From assembly GCF_030867095.1 (NCBI RefSeq), contig NC_081832.1, positions 59,071,444-59,135,443 of the forward strand: a stretch of 64,000 bases of DNA. Reading direction: 5' to 3'. Below the pieces are notes generated by a model, which was not told where the DNA came from, did not search any database, and was given only the letters and a program-made list of their open reading frames with translations. Positions 11,821 through 23,143 of the stretch are shown in pieces. How positions within the stretch are numbered: position 1 is the first letter of the stretch; every line of letters starts with the position of its first letter. The position numbers and the translations under genes are program-made. Source of the DNA: Alligator mississippiensis (Eukaryota > Chordata > Crocodylia > Alligatoridae).

Positions 11821-12610
11821 ACCACAGAGACTCTTGCTTGCAGCTTAGCACTTCTATTGGGATGCGGCATGGAGGGTAAGAAAACAGGCAGACGGGTATA
11901 AAGCAGGGAGCAGGGCTGGGAAGTGGATAACCCTGCTGGCTTCCCTAAGTTCTGACCCTGCAATGTGATGAGCATCCTCAACTGGTGCTGATATGAGTGG
12001 GACCTGATGTTGCTTAGCACTTGATAGGACTTTGCCCTAGCCTACACATCTATTCCCATTCCCACTACATAGTCCAGATCCTGACCCCAATATTCAGCCT
12101 GTCTCCCACAGTCCCTCCCTTTCCCTACAAAAGGACTTTGATATTTACTTTATAGATTTTTATTTATGCATTTATCCACTTAAAAATGAAAGAAACATAT
12201 ATGAAAAAATGATTACTGCTTACATGGAGCAGTACTATTAGCAAAGCGTTTAATGTATAGTGGCTATTTTGAATGTGCTGTAACAGCTGGAAATAAAGAG
12301 AAGGAGTCAGAACAGCTCAGTCAGCTACCTCCCTACAGACCACCCCATCCGGAGCATCTCTGCTTGGAAGCACAAGGGATTTTCACTGCTGATAAATTGG
12401 TTGTTGGATGAGCTTGCTCTTTCACTCTTAAAACCTCTCTTTCTACAGAGTGCTCAGTTACACCAGACCTGCACCACTAAGAGTGATGCTTTATATATTA
12501 TTTACCAATCCTATTTCAGTATTACTCTTTGTTAGTGCACCTTCAATCAATACATTTTACAGCTGTCATCTTAGCACAGGCAATACAGTATAGTCTAAAA
12601 ATCCTAGCTT

Positions 12611-13590
12611 AGGCCTGGTCTACACTATGAAGTTTTATTGTCAATGTGCTAATGTATAAATTTCGTACGAGCCAGCAAAACACAGCCTGTTTGCAGCCAA
12701 GTAATACCACTCCCTGGAAGGCACAATACAGCCATTGGCTCAAAACCAGTGTAGTCACTGGATTACAAGTCTCAGCACTAATAACAGTTCTCCAGCCACA
12801 ATCCTACAATGCCCATTCCCACAATAGTAACAACTTCAATCACAGTTTTGAAGAGATCTAGCCATGTGGTCACAGTGACTAGAAAAAGCCTCCTCTCCTA
12901 AGCATTTTTGGAAATGCTTATGGCCCTGCTTGTTCTCCTCTACAAGCAGATGAATGTGGCTTCATGTAGAGGAAGACTGTCACCTGCACCCTATGTGTCT
13001 GTCTGGACCAGGAAAGAAATCCTGGATCTGTTTGACCTGTGGGGAGAGAAGGCTGTGGGAGAATCACAGGAACAGGAATATGAGGACATTTCAAGAGGAG
13101 GCAAGCCAAGGGCTATAAAAGGCAAAAGAAGCAAAGTGGGGCCTGCTACATGGCAAGGGTAGAGAACAAAATCTTGAGCTAGCACAGGGACTTTCCCTTT
13201 TCCAAACAGCTACAATTTATGCAAGGTGGTTTCTTCACCTGTACCCAGCTCTTACCATGAGCACCTTGGGTAAACTATTGGAAGTGAACCCTTAAGAGCA
13301 CCACAAAGAACAGGAGAAGGAGAACATCACTGATAATGACCCCACCCACCCCCACCCCGCCAGTGGAAGATTAGTAGGGACGTATCAAAATTGCAAGTTT
13401 GTGGATGTTGCAGAAATCGTGAAATTTGGCATTGCCTGCAGAAGTGGACAATGTCTGCAAAATCCACAAAACTTACTGAAAATAAAATGCTGCTACCCAG
13501 AGGGAGCCAACAGTCCTCACAGTGCTGCAGCCTGACTGTTCAACTCGCTGGGGAGGAAGGACAGCCCACATAAAGGACAGCCCAAAATAG
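12611..13590. other. intergenic with one transposon-like end near 12613
   Basis: GGCCTGGTCTACACTA at about 12613 resembles a terminal motif common in sauropsid DNA transposons, but I could not find its partner end. The remainder to 13590 shows only short C-rich runs and no gene. Confidence 0.3.
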
Positions 13591-13596
13591 CTGCCA

Positions 13597-13682
13597 CCCC
13601 AACCCCTCACCACTGATTGGTTGAGAGGGCTGCTTGTTGTGCGGCCCTGCCCCTCTCCACCAACCAGTGGCAAGGGGTGGGG
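13597..13682. repeat. GC-rich inverted repeat
   Basis: The left arm at 13597-13630 (CCCCAACCCCTCACCACTGA...) and the right arm at 13644-13682 are imperfect complements over about 34 bases, with a 13-nt loop. Each arm carries an ATTGG/CCAAT-like core. It is probably a fold-back repeat fragment. Confidence 0.55.
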
Positions 13683-13819
13683 ACGTATGATGGACAACCC
13701 TCACAGCCAATCAGAGGTGAAGGACAGGACCCCCAGTGGGGAACACGATCAGCCCATGAAAATGGCAGCTAGCCTTGCAACCTCCCAAGTACCAACCACC
13801 TCCTCAAGTTAGGTAGACC

Positions 13820-14066
13820 CAGTGCTGTAGCAATGAAGTTTGGTGCCCGGGGCAAAGCCCACAGAAGCAGCCTGCCACCCCCCCCCCATGATTGCCCAGG
13901 AGTGCACACAGCAGTGAGAGCTGCCCTTCCCCTGTCCCCGCGCCTCCCCAAATAAGCTGCTCGTGACTGTCCTGTGCCTTGCCCCAGCTGGGCAGGGCCT
14001 GCTGGCACCCTTCGCTTCAGCCCCTGGGGTGGTCGTCCCATTCACCCCTCCCTTGCTACGACACTG
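13820..14066. mobile_element. hAT-type non-autonomous element with perfect target duplication
   Basis: This 247-bp element starts CAGTGCTGTAGCAA and ends TTGCTACGACACTG, so its ends are imperfect inverted repeats. It is flanked by identical 8-bp direct repeats GGTAGACC at 13812-13819 and 14067-14074. Eight-base duplications and CAGTG/CACTG ends are hallmarks of hAT elements. The interior is GC-rich with no transposase, so it would have been mobilised in trans. Confidence 0.88.
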
Positions 14067-14074
14067 GGTAGACC

Positions 14075-15140
14075 CCTAAAGATCAGCTCACTCAAAAGCA
14101 GAACTGGAGCCATAATAAACCCTGGGAAAAGAGGAAGGGGAAAAGGGTTAAGTAAATATAACATTGTATTTTTTCCTATGCATGTTTTTTCTTCATGTTG
14201 GTGGACTAATCCCCATCCCTTTCTTTAATTAATTCACCATTTCATGTGGTCAGGAACAGAGAAATTAACTTTTGAAATAGCCATTTTATTTTATAGCCAT
14301 CTACTGGTAATAAAAAAGATTAGAGACATAAGAGTATTTTGAGATCGTAAAACTGTCACCATATCAGAAACTTCACTGTGGATAAAAAGACAAATAACAA
14401 CCAGGCCATTGAGCTGCATGCCTGGCCAAAGCAAAATAAAATTCACAAACACAGAAACCACACCTTGCCAGCCACTGGAAGTGCCTTTAGTCAGAGGTCC
14501 TGTGTTTGAGAGAGCAAATTTTTATTATTCAAGAGAACTTTGCAAACCAGTAGGCAGTGTCTTAAGTTAATCATGCTTATACATGGACAGAGATATAGAA
14601 AAGGTGCTGAGATCATATTTCTGACTCAAGGGCCCAACTTTTTCAGCTTATGATGTCAGGAGGTAAAGGCAACCTTTGCTCCTTGCAAAGTATTGTGCTG
14701 ACCTATAAGATAGATGTTCCTTTAATGCCCAGAGAGAAGTTCTACAAGATTTTCTAGAAGATGCTATTTGATCCTTTCTCTGAGATTTCTGGGAGTGACA
14801 GCTTTGTTTCTTCACCAGGAAAAAGGGATTTTTGCTGGAACTCCAGCCAGGAAGCAAACAGGCCAAGCCTGAGCTGCCTACAATATGTGCACTTTCTGGG
14901 GCTTGGTCGCCTTCAGATGTTCTATATCAGCCATAACCATTGCCTGAAATAAGCCTGTCAACATTTACTGCACTGTTTCTGTACTCATAACCTAATGAAG
15001 AGACCTGTCCCCCTCCAGCAGCTTACTTATCTTTTATAGTAATGGACTCAAAGGAAACCTATCCAATTCAACATGCTTACAGCTGCAGAGTAGCCCCAAA
15101 GCAAATGGTCCAGAAAGAAGTCTGACCCTCTGCTTATTAC
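14075..15140. other. intergenic, nothing recognised
   Basis: This is AT-rich DNA without an identifiable exon, RNA gene or transposon boundary. Confidence 0.5.
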
Positions 15141-15561
15141 TGTAACAGGGAACCCTATCCCTGTTACCAGAAGGCAGGTTGGTCCATTTAAGACCAGAAC
15201 TTTCCGGGCACAGCCTGCTGGCAGGGAAAGGGTTAAAAGCTGAGCCTGGCCAGCTAGTCAGGTGACTGGAAGGGGCAGGCCAGAATTATAAAAACCCTGG
15301 GCTTGGCAGCAGTAGAGGGGCAGTGGATGAAGGGGAAAGAAGCTGTGCGTGGGAGCTCCCCAGATAGGCTTGGCTGCTGGTCCGACTGCTGTAAGAAGGG
15401 AACTGCTGCTGCTCCTCTGAGAAGTGGTGGCAGCGCCACCAAGAGAAGCATCACAGGCAGCAGGGAAGCAGAAGCACCAAGCCACAAAGAAAGTATAAGC
15501 TGGCATTGCTGCCTTCTTCAATTTCAATTTTTTTTTTTGTTATGGTTAGAACTCACTAACT

Positions 15562-15578
15562 GTCTCTCTCTCTCTCCC

Positions 15579-15611
<33 letters not shown>

Positions 15612-15628
15612 GTATGTATACACACACA
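15562..15628. repeat. composite microsatellite (TC)n(TA)n(TATG)n(CA)n
   Basis: This is a run of TC, TA, TATG and CA repeats inside the candidate LTR. It is likely length-variable. Confidence 0.9.
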
Positions 15629-16048
15629 TAAACATACTTTGGTTGATTGGTAAACCAGTGGTTTGTGGAGGAGGCCTCATTAGCGCCTTAAGCGCAGTCA
15701 TAAAATGGCCAAGGTGGCCTGGTGCACTGGGTGTATGCTTTTGGGCTAGAACAGTGGGGGTTCAAGACCGTTACCTAGCTTTGAACTTGCAGCCCCCTGG
15801 CTGTGGGGCCAGTGGATGGGTCTCTAGGCCAGAGAGTCAGGGCTTCATATTGGAGGCAAAAAGGAGGGCCACGAGCCCCAAGATCAAGGAGCTAGAGCCT
15901 CGGAGTCAAACCCTATCTGGTGGGTTTAGACTGGGAGGCCTAGCTAGAGAAAGACAGGGGTCAAGGCCCGTGGTGGCAGTCTCCCACTTACAAGAACATC
16001 TGTATACAATTTCCATCAAGACGTGGCAGGAGAGTAAAAGTGGGACTC

Positions 16049-16105
16049 AAGAAACATTAACGGACTTCAAGGGCACATTCAAGAAACATTAACGGACTTC
16101 AAGGG
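16049..16105 (+). repeat. two-copy 32-bp tandem duplication
   Basis: The 25-base string beginning AAGAAACATTAACGG occurs at 16049-16073 and again, identically, at 16081-16105, a spacing of 32 bases. It lies near the 3' end of the candidate LTR. The identity suggests a recent duplication. Confidence 0.9.
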
Positions 16106-16427
16106 ATAGGCTGCAGATAGCAAACAAAAGATGCCGCTGGGGAGGGCAACCTGTTACACTACCCAATAGATCTTTATGGGAAAAACATTTGGGGAGTTTC
16201 ATGCTTCTCTCTTTATCAGTGTCCTCAGCTGGCATGTCTTTGAGAGGTACAACTTCCAGAACAACTGAAAGACTGACCCAGATCAGAAAATGAAAGATGT
16301 ACACAAGGGCCAATACATTCACAGAGATTCTCTTTTCCACAGAGGCTGCTGATCTCTTGGCCTAGAGACTTGATACTAGAGAGATTAGGAAGATCAAGCT
16401 TAGAAAGGCAATATATTGCAATATATT

Positions 16428-17383
16428 TGTCCCAGGGGAGCGGGGGCACCGGGAGACCCCCGCGGCGGCCAAGGGGTCTGCTTACCTCCCGCAGGGCCGG
16501 AAGACCTGAAGAAACTCCACACGCTGGCGCTGCCGGCGCGGGCCATCAGCTGGGCGTTTATCCGGCTGCGGCTGAGCGGCGGGGGCGGGGCACACCAGCT
16601 GGGAGGAACAAAAGGCGGCCACGCCGAAGCAGCGGGGCAGCTGGAGGGAGAGAGCAGGAGCGCGGAGCTCCAGCGAGCAGGGGATCAGCCGCCACCCGCG
16701 GAGTGCGGGACGCCGCCGGATAGAGGCGGAGCAGGCTGCGAGCAGCGCAGCGGAGAGCCCAGAGGGGCAGAGACAGGGGGAGAAGTCAGCCCCAGAGGCG
16801 GGGCAGCAGCCGGCGGGGAACTCACCACCCGAGGCAGCGGGAGGCGTAGCAGCTGCCCCGAGAGCGGGGCCAGCTGTAGACGGTGTTGCAGAGCAGGCTG
16901 CGAGCAGCGCAGCGGAGAACCCAGAAGGGAAGAGACAGAGGGAGAAGTCACCCCCAGAGGCGGGGCAGCAGCCCGCGGGGAACCCAACACCCGAGGCAGC
17001 GTGAGGCGTAGCAGCTACCCTGAGAGCGGGGCCAGCTGTAGCCGGTATTGCGGAGCCGGCTAGGGGCCCGAGCCGAGAGAGAGGACAAGACGAGGACGGG
17101 TGAGAGGCCAGGACAGGAAGACCTGAGGTGGCGTATGGCCGGGGTGTAGGGGAGGACGGAGCCCCGAGAGTACCTGTGAAGAGGCGTGCCGGCACCAGGG
17201 GATACCCCAAGGGAAGACCCCCCACTGAGAGAGTCATCAAAGTCGTGGCAGGCGAGTTCTGGGGTCCCCCTTAATACCAGCCGGGGTAAACCCTGGGGCG
17301 TACCAACGAAGCTCGGGGGGCACAAGATCCCGAGCCCGGGCTAAGGCGGCGCGTGAGCTCCTAATCGAACGGAGGCGGGTACA
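16428..17383. mobile_element. candidate GC-rich solo LTR with 5-bp target duplication
   Basis: This 956-bp block is sharply GC- and CpG-rich between AT-rich flanks. It begins TGTCCCAGGG and ends GGCGGGTACA (TGT...ACA ends). It is flanked by identical ATATT at 16423-16427 and 17384-17388. TG/CA ends plus a 5-bp duplication fit a retroviral or Gypsy-type solo LTR. The long open frames inside (to about 250 codons) are a by-product of high GC and a repeat period divisible by 3; no gag or pol motif is seen. A CpG-island promoter of an unrecognised gene is the alternative. Confidence 0.6.
16731..17056. repeat. two-copy 162-bp GC-rich tandem repeat
   Basis: The segment starting GCAGGCTGCGAGCAGCGCAG at 16731 recurs at 16893 with about 90% identity through GGGGCCAGCTGTAG. 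The period is 162 bases (54 codons), so any open frame passes through both copies. It lies inside the GC-rich candidate LTR. Direct repeats of this size are common in LTR U3 regions. Confidence 0.85.
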
Positions 17384-17389
17384 ATATTG

Positions 17390-18797
17390 CTCGGGAAAAC
17401 AGAAAGGCAGGCAAGATCCTGGAAAAAGTGACCAATCATGGCAACAAACTAGGCAACAAACTCAGATATTTACCCTCCACATCAATTGAAAGCAATAACA
17501 ACTATAGGCATGGACAGAAGTGTAGCTCCCAGATCTAACTCATGGTGCTTCACAGAAAGCCCCATGAGTTGGATCAATCCTCCCTACCCAATACATGTTA
17601 GCTGTTGGGTTGGGAGGGTAGGAGATAGAGCTCCAATTTTCATCCCATCCAGGGAAGGAGGCTGCATCTCTGCAGCCTCTTTCCCTAGCTCTGTTCCCAC
17701 TCTCCCAGTTCCCATGATACAGGATGGGGAGAAGGCAGGGGAGGGAGGTCCATTCTTGAGTTTCCCCAACCATGCTGGAGTGGGGGTGGGGATTGGAGCC
17801 CCCAACCTTGGGCAGTCTCCAATGCACCCATCCCACACTCTAGCACTATAGCTAGAGAAACCCACAGAATGAGCTCCCTCTGCTTCCTCCCCCTCGCCCC
17901 CCATTCTAAAAACAGTGCTGGGAGTAGTGCTCGGTTGTGTCAGCTGAGCCCTGTTCCTGGCAAGTGCAGACAGAAATTACTAAGGAATCTCCATTTTTGA
18001 GCATCTTCATCTGAACCCTTATTACATGAGGGTTCAGATTTTTGTAGGATCAGGCCATTTCAGTGTGATCTGCAGCTGGGCATTTGTATTTGGTCATGGC
18101 TGTCAAGTGCTTTCAGGGGCCAGGTAGGGTGAAAATTGTCACTTCTGTCTGCACCTATATGACTATCTACATACAAGTTTTGAGCAATGCAGAATCCACA
18201 GGCAGCTCCACAGTCCAATAATGCTTTCCAAAATGATAGAAAAATATCTGTAATGTTTTACCAAAATATTTATAGTGCACTATCAATGTTTTTAGCACAT
18301 TGAAAAACTGCTTTCAATGGTTTAGCTTATTAATATGTTGTAAGATTCTCTACATTGTTTGCATTGGGTAATTCACCTCTATTTTCTTTCTAGATGCACA
18401 CTCTAAAAATACTTAAGATACAGAATGCATTTATTGTGAAGTGCTGCATACCAAACAGACTTCCCCTCATAAAAACTTATAACAGCAACTTATTTATCAT
18501 TATTGCTTAGCATTACTAGACTCCCAAGTCATCTAATGCTCCCCTTTTGTGAGAAATTATTAATTAAGCATCTCTCTCTTGAAATTCATCCCTCTGAAGA
18601 GAGCTTGTACAAGGCCTATGCATCATTTTATTCCTAGGTATCTATAGTCCCAAAGTAAAGAGTGAGATGATCCACCCTTTGGCAGTGTATCAGTGGTGTA
18701 ATGGAGAAATGAAACACACTCAGACAGTCCTAAAGAAATTTTATCTCAATACATTATTATGCAATAAGTTTAAGAGCTACAAGGCAGTCACAAGGGC
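17390..18797. other. intergenic, nothing recognised
   Basis: Only a small 9-bp hairpin (AACTCATGG / CCATGAGTT, about 17536-17570) and ordinary AT-rich DNA are seen. Confidence 0.45.
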
Positions 18798-18990
18798 TAT
18801 GCACAGAAATTTATATATAAACTGATATAAGTGAGCAGAAACTGGTTCAAGTCTTGAACACAACACGAGTTCAGTGCACATAAACCTCTTTCAAAATGGC
18901 CAAAACTAGTTTAAGATAAACCTGGATGGATGTAGTACCAGACTTAACTGATTTAGGTTAAATCAGTTTATTGAACTTCTGTCCCAGATC
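18798..18990 (+). mobile_element. MITE, copy 2 (AAACTGGTTTAA family)
   Basis: This is the diverged second copy of the element at 11631-11820, in the same orientation, sharing AGCAGAAACTGGTT, AATGGCCAAAAC and GATAAACCTGG in order. The right end reads CAGTTTATTGAACTTCTGTCCC. It is older or faster-diverged than copy 1, with several CpG and substitution differences. Confidence 0.7.
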
Positions 18991-20980
18991 CCCTCCAGAT
19001 TCATGGTAACTCACAGTCCCCCAGAATCCCAGGATGCTATGTACCTCTCCCACAACTCCCTACCCCCTTGCTGGGTGCCTGGCCTATGCTTGACCTAAGT
19101 TGTCTACCCCAGTTAAGCAGGGAGGTGTGCTCTAGTGCCCCCCAGCTTCTGGTTTGGGCCACTACAAGTATGTGGCTACACTTCTGGAATCAAAAGGGAA
19201 TGTCTGTTCACTTGCTCATTGGTTCAATCTCTGCAGTTTAGACTAACCTGAAAAGACTGAATTAATTCAGCCTCAGGCTTTTTGACTGTCTATGCTTAGC
19301 CAAGAAGGCACAATACTCCAGCTATTCTTGGCTAATTCAGCAAACTGTGTAAGACTATTCAAAGATGGTAGCTGGATAAGATCTGTGAGTTGTTCTAAAT
19401 TGATGGTGTCTTGGATTCTATTCTTCATTAATCTCTAAACCCGACACTTTTGGGTCCACAGGAATGGTGAAATCAAATGGCTCCACTTTTTCAGAACTCT
19501 GGAAAATGACTCTTCCTAAAAACTGTGCAGAGGATTGTACTGTGCCAGACGTATCTTCCTCCAGGGTGACTCCCGCCTCTGCACATACCTAAGTAAATTT
19601 TGCGCAGCAAAATGAAATTGGCAGGGCTGCAGTACTTCAACGTGTGCCTACACTATAGCATAGGAACTGAAGCAAGCTTTAGGATATTTTTGGTAACTTT
19701 CAGGTGCCTAGGGCTATTCAGAGTCCTATATACTATGCTAGCCTTGTCTATATTCATAATTGCTTTAGTTAAACTAGAGGTGCAAATTTTTTTATTTTTT
19801 TTTTTAAACTGGCAAAGAAAGAACATAATATGGACACTCTTCAGTTTATCTCTGACTTGTATCACAACTATAAACTGATTCTGCTGCTAGGAGCTATTGC
19901 AATATATATATTTTAGTTTATTAATAAAATATCTAATCCAGCTAAATTAATATAAAACTCATTTAAATCCATGTAAAAGCATGCACAAAAGATTCTGTAG
20001 TGATTTAGTTAAAACCAGTACCATCAGTAGCTGAATAGAGGCAAACTCTTGTTTTAGCCCAGTTCATTCACCCGGTATTGTATTACAGCTACTGATGGTG
20101 ATTTTATTGAAACTATCCTTCTTGGATGGAAAAAAAACAAACATCTTGCATCTTTTGCAGTGCAAGTTTATAGGGCCAAAAACCCAAGCACTGTATTTTG
20201 GCTCTCGTTTTGACTGACTAACTTGCTACTAGCAGGGACTGAATTACAGGGATTCCTTAATTCCAGGTTATCACTGTTGTTTTATGCAAGTGACCTTCAC
20301 CACTCCCCATTTCGGAGCAAAACAGTGTTCAAGGTTGTGTGTGTGTTATTATCAAGCACATAATGGCTGCTGTGTCTAACTTATTATTACTAACACACTT
20401 CAGAATGCCAAAGACACTATACATAGAATTAAATTGAATACTATTCCTTTGAACACTTATCATTTAATTTACCATATATGATGGAAGTAAGAATCTTCTA
20501 GACTGACCTTTAAGAGGTACAAGAAATCCTGTCTTAATGGCACTAGTGCTTTTTTTACCCTCTTTGTCTGTTGCCACCTTCTTGAAAAGAATAACAGAAA
20601 TTAAGAAATGCTATTTATTTGCAAATATAATTAAAATAATACCACTACACTGGTATGCAATATCAGAACTATCTTATCACTTTGAAACCTGTTGCATAGT
20701 AATATTATTACAATTGTATTTACAAAGCAATTTAACAAATCTTATTTAATATTAGTTTTGATACAGTAAGAGTGTATGACAATCTTTCTGGGCATGGTAT
20801 TTTGATTCCACTGCAGATGAAATGGCTGAAACACTTGGAAAAATCCCCAGGGTAAAAAATCCTTTTATTGCAAAACTATAATCCCACAGTTTTAATGAAC
20901 AATTTCTATTTCACATAAACCTTTGAATATTATTTGTGACTTGTATTTACATCATGATAAAGTTAACATGTGTAAACGGC
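18991..20980. other. intergenic, nothing recognised
   Basis: This AT-rich DNA shows no identifiable exon, RNA gene or transposon boundary. Short AT-rich runs occur near 19786-19806 and 19900-19950. Confidence 0.45.
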
Positions 20981-21300
20981 CATGTAAACACTCCCTCCAC
21001 CTCTGCTGCCACCATTACCTCCTCCTCCAGCGCAGGGGCTCCCTCCCCCTACGCACTTCCCCCTCCTCCTCCCCTGAGCAGCGGGGCTGCCCCCTGCCAC
21101 CCGGTCCCTGCCAGCCCCGAAGGGTGAATGGGGGGGTGGGCAGCCATGTAAACAGTCCCTCCACTACCACTGCCGCCTCTTCCTCCAGCCTCTGGCGTGG
21201 GGGCTCCCACTTCTGCCCACCTCCATCTCCTCCCCTGAGCAGCAGGGCTTCCCCTGCTCCCCACACTCCCTCCCCGCCACCTCCCCCTCCCTGCTGGCTA
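20981..21300. repeat. C-rich two-copy tandem duplication, ~163-bp period
   Basis: CATGTAAACAxTCCCTCCAC occurs at 20981 and 21144. Both copies continue through CCTCCTCCAG..GGGGCTCCC and CCTCCCCTGAGCAGCxGGGCT. The block is strongly C-rich on this strand. The proline/serine-rich frames in it are composition artefacts. Confidence 0.75.
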
Positions 21301-21539
21301 TTGTGGGGTACATGTCAAGCACCCCACCCCACTGGGCACTGGGGGGCATCAGGAGTGGGGGGTGGGGGGGCACCGCCACTGTGACCCTTTCCTTTACCTC
21401 CCCCTGCCCCGCAGCTGCCTGGGCCCACACAGCTAATTGCCACCCACCATCTCAGCAGCACATATGCACTTGCCCAAGAATGTTAGGGACAGACAGACAG
21501 ACTAAGCCCTTTATATATAGAGAATTGTAAGGGTACTTC

Positions 21540-22920
21540 AATATTCTAGAAAGCCAATATATCAAGTGCTGACTCAGCAAAGTATTTAAGTATATCTTCA
21601 GTTTTAAAAAAGACAACAATAAGATTTCACATGTGATTACACAAGTGTTTGAGTGCTTTCCTTAATGGGTGCCAGGGTGCTTAGAGCAGGTACTTAAGAA
21701 AGAATAGGTAACAATTTTGTTGGGCAGTTAGCAGACAACTCTCAGCTGAACTTTTCTAGGGGGATTGTTTTTTGTTTTATAGAGTATGTGAAGCAGCCAA
21801 AGCTTAAAATTCCTATCTAGACTTGGTCAAAATTTTCCCTTTGGAATTCTTCTAAACAAATAATTAGTGTTCAATTTACAAAGATCTCTTTTGATAACAT
21901 TATTCTGTTTTGGGCAACAGTTGGGAAAAGAGAAATATTTTTGCCAATTGTGAAATTAGCAGTGTTAGGTTTTCAGAAACAGGAAGGACCTGCTGAAGAG
22001 TAAATTTATATTATCAAACTGTTGTTGTTTTTAACATTTTTTCCAGAAAAAAATAATTAGATATGGAACTATTGGAGTTTTTCCAAGAGCTTTAGTCCTA
22101 AAATAGACCTTGAGTTCACTGAAATTAAATTTTGAAAGCAATGGGTGTAATAACTTATTGGATCTTGGAAGAAATCATCCTCCTTAAAATCAACAGAGTG
22201 AAACATTAATTAAGCTATTAAAGACAGATAATAATTCATTCTATGGGAATCTCCAATAGACTGTAAATGTGGGGTCTTGTGATCTAGAAGTGAAATCTCA
22301 GGGGGTGAGGGTGAGTGTATGTGTGTGAGACAGCGACCATCTGAGGGATATATCCTTGATTTCTTGAATACAGAATCCTACTCCCCTAAATGTAGGACAC
22401 TGTACCAGGACTGGGGCCCCAGTCCCCAACAGCGGTTCTAAAATTTTTTAAAGATTCCCACTTCTGTGAGTCCAAGAAGAGCCCCAAATCCAGTATTGTT
22501 GTTATAGGATGTTGGGACCTACACGTGGATTGCTGTTCACTGTACAAACGAAGAGATGATAATGAAGAGTTGACATCTGTCCAGAATTTTGTGCAATTCC
22601 CAGCTGTGCACCCGCAAGCTATCTTGTAAACTATGGGCCAGTGCCTTGATTTGGCAACCATAAAACTATACTTTCAAAGCTTACTGCTTTTCTTAACCAT
22701 TGATATCTGTGTGAGTATTTCATAGCCTTTATTAGTAAACAAGCCATCTGTGTGTCAAGCAATTATTTTATGCTCATCCATGAGGCAATTTCTAGTAGAG
22801 CTTCAAGTACAATGTACTTCACTAACAGGACAAACCTAAACCTTGCCTCTTTTGCCTTCTAGAAAGAATCTCCCAAGTGTGTGCATTTGGACTATTCAGT
22901 CTCTAATCTCTGCTCCCCTC
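21540..22920. other. intergenic, nothing recognised
   Basis: This AT-rich DNA has no exon, RNA gene or transposon boundary that I can identify. Confidence 0.45.
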
Positions 22921-22924
22921 TTTA

Positions 22925-23040
22925 CTCATAGTTTCATAGTGCTTAGGGTTGGAAGGGACCTAAACAGATCATCAGGTCCAACCCCCTGCCCCAGGCAGGA
23001 ACAAGCATCGGGGTCATAACACCCCAGCCAAATACTCATC
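22925..23040 (-). mobile_element. CR1 LINE 3' fragment
   Basis: The sequence reads as the complement of a CR1 tail: TCATAG..., then TTGGAAGGGACC and a CAGGTCCAACCCCCTGCC-type block, common to sauropsid CR1 3' ends. It is a 5'-truncated dead copy on the minus strand. Confidence 0.85.
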
Positions 23041-23143
23041 TTTCTCAGACCTGAGACTTAAAACCAGGCATCCGGATACCCGACATTCTACTGCTGCCTG
23101 GCAAAAAGGTGTGCAGCTCACTTCAAAGGCATGGCCCAGCAAA

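Larger units (their letters stand above)
15141..16158 (+). mobile_element. candidate solo LTR (TGTAACAGG...CCTGTTACA)
   Basis: This 1,018-bp segment begins TGTAACAGG and ends CCTGTTACA, a 9-bp inverted terminus with the TG...CA ends of long terminal repeats. A TATA-like ATTATAAAAA lies at about 15286, in the position of an LTR promoter. Flanking bases are TTAC and CTAC, a degenerate possible 4-bp target duplication. No gag, pol or env frame is present, so it would be a solo LTR. The inside holds a composite microsatellite and a 32-bp tandem duplication. A DNA transposon with 9-bp inverted ends is the alternative. Confidence 0.55.

Noticed and set aside
16731..17056. Repeats that could be mistaken for a CRISPR-type array
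   Set aside because: There are only two 162-bp tandem copies without unique spacers, in a vertebrate genome.
16416..17240. Long open frames on both strands in the GC-rich block (about 215 and 252 codons)
   Set aside because: They arise from high GC and a 162-bp tandem repeat in phase with codons. No domain is recognisable, and the block has LTR-like ends with a target duplication.
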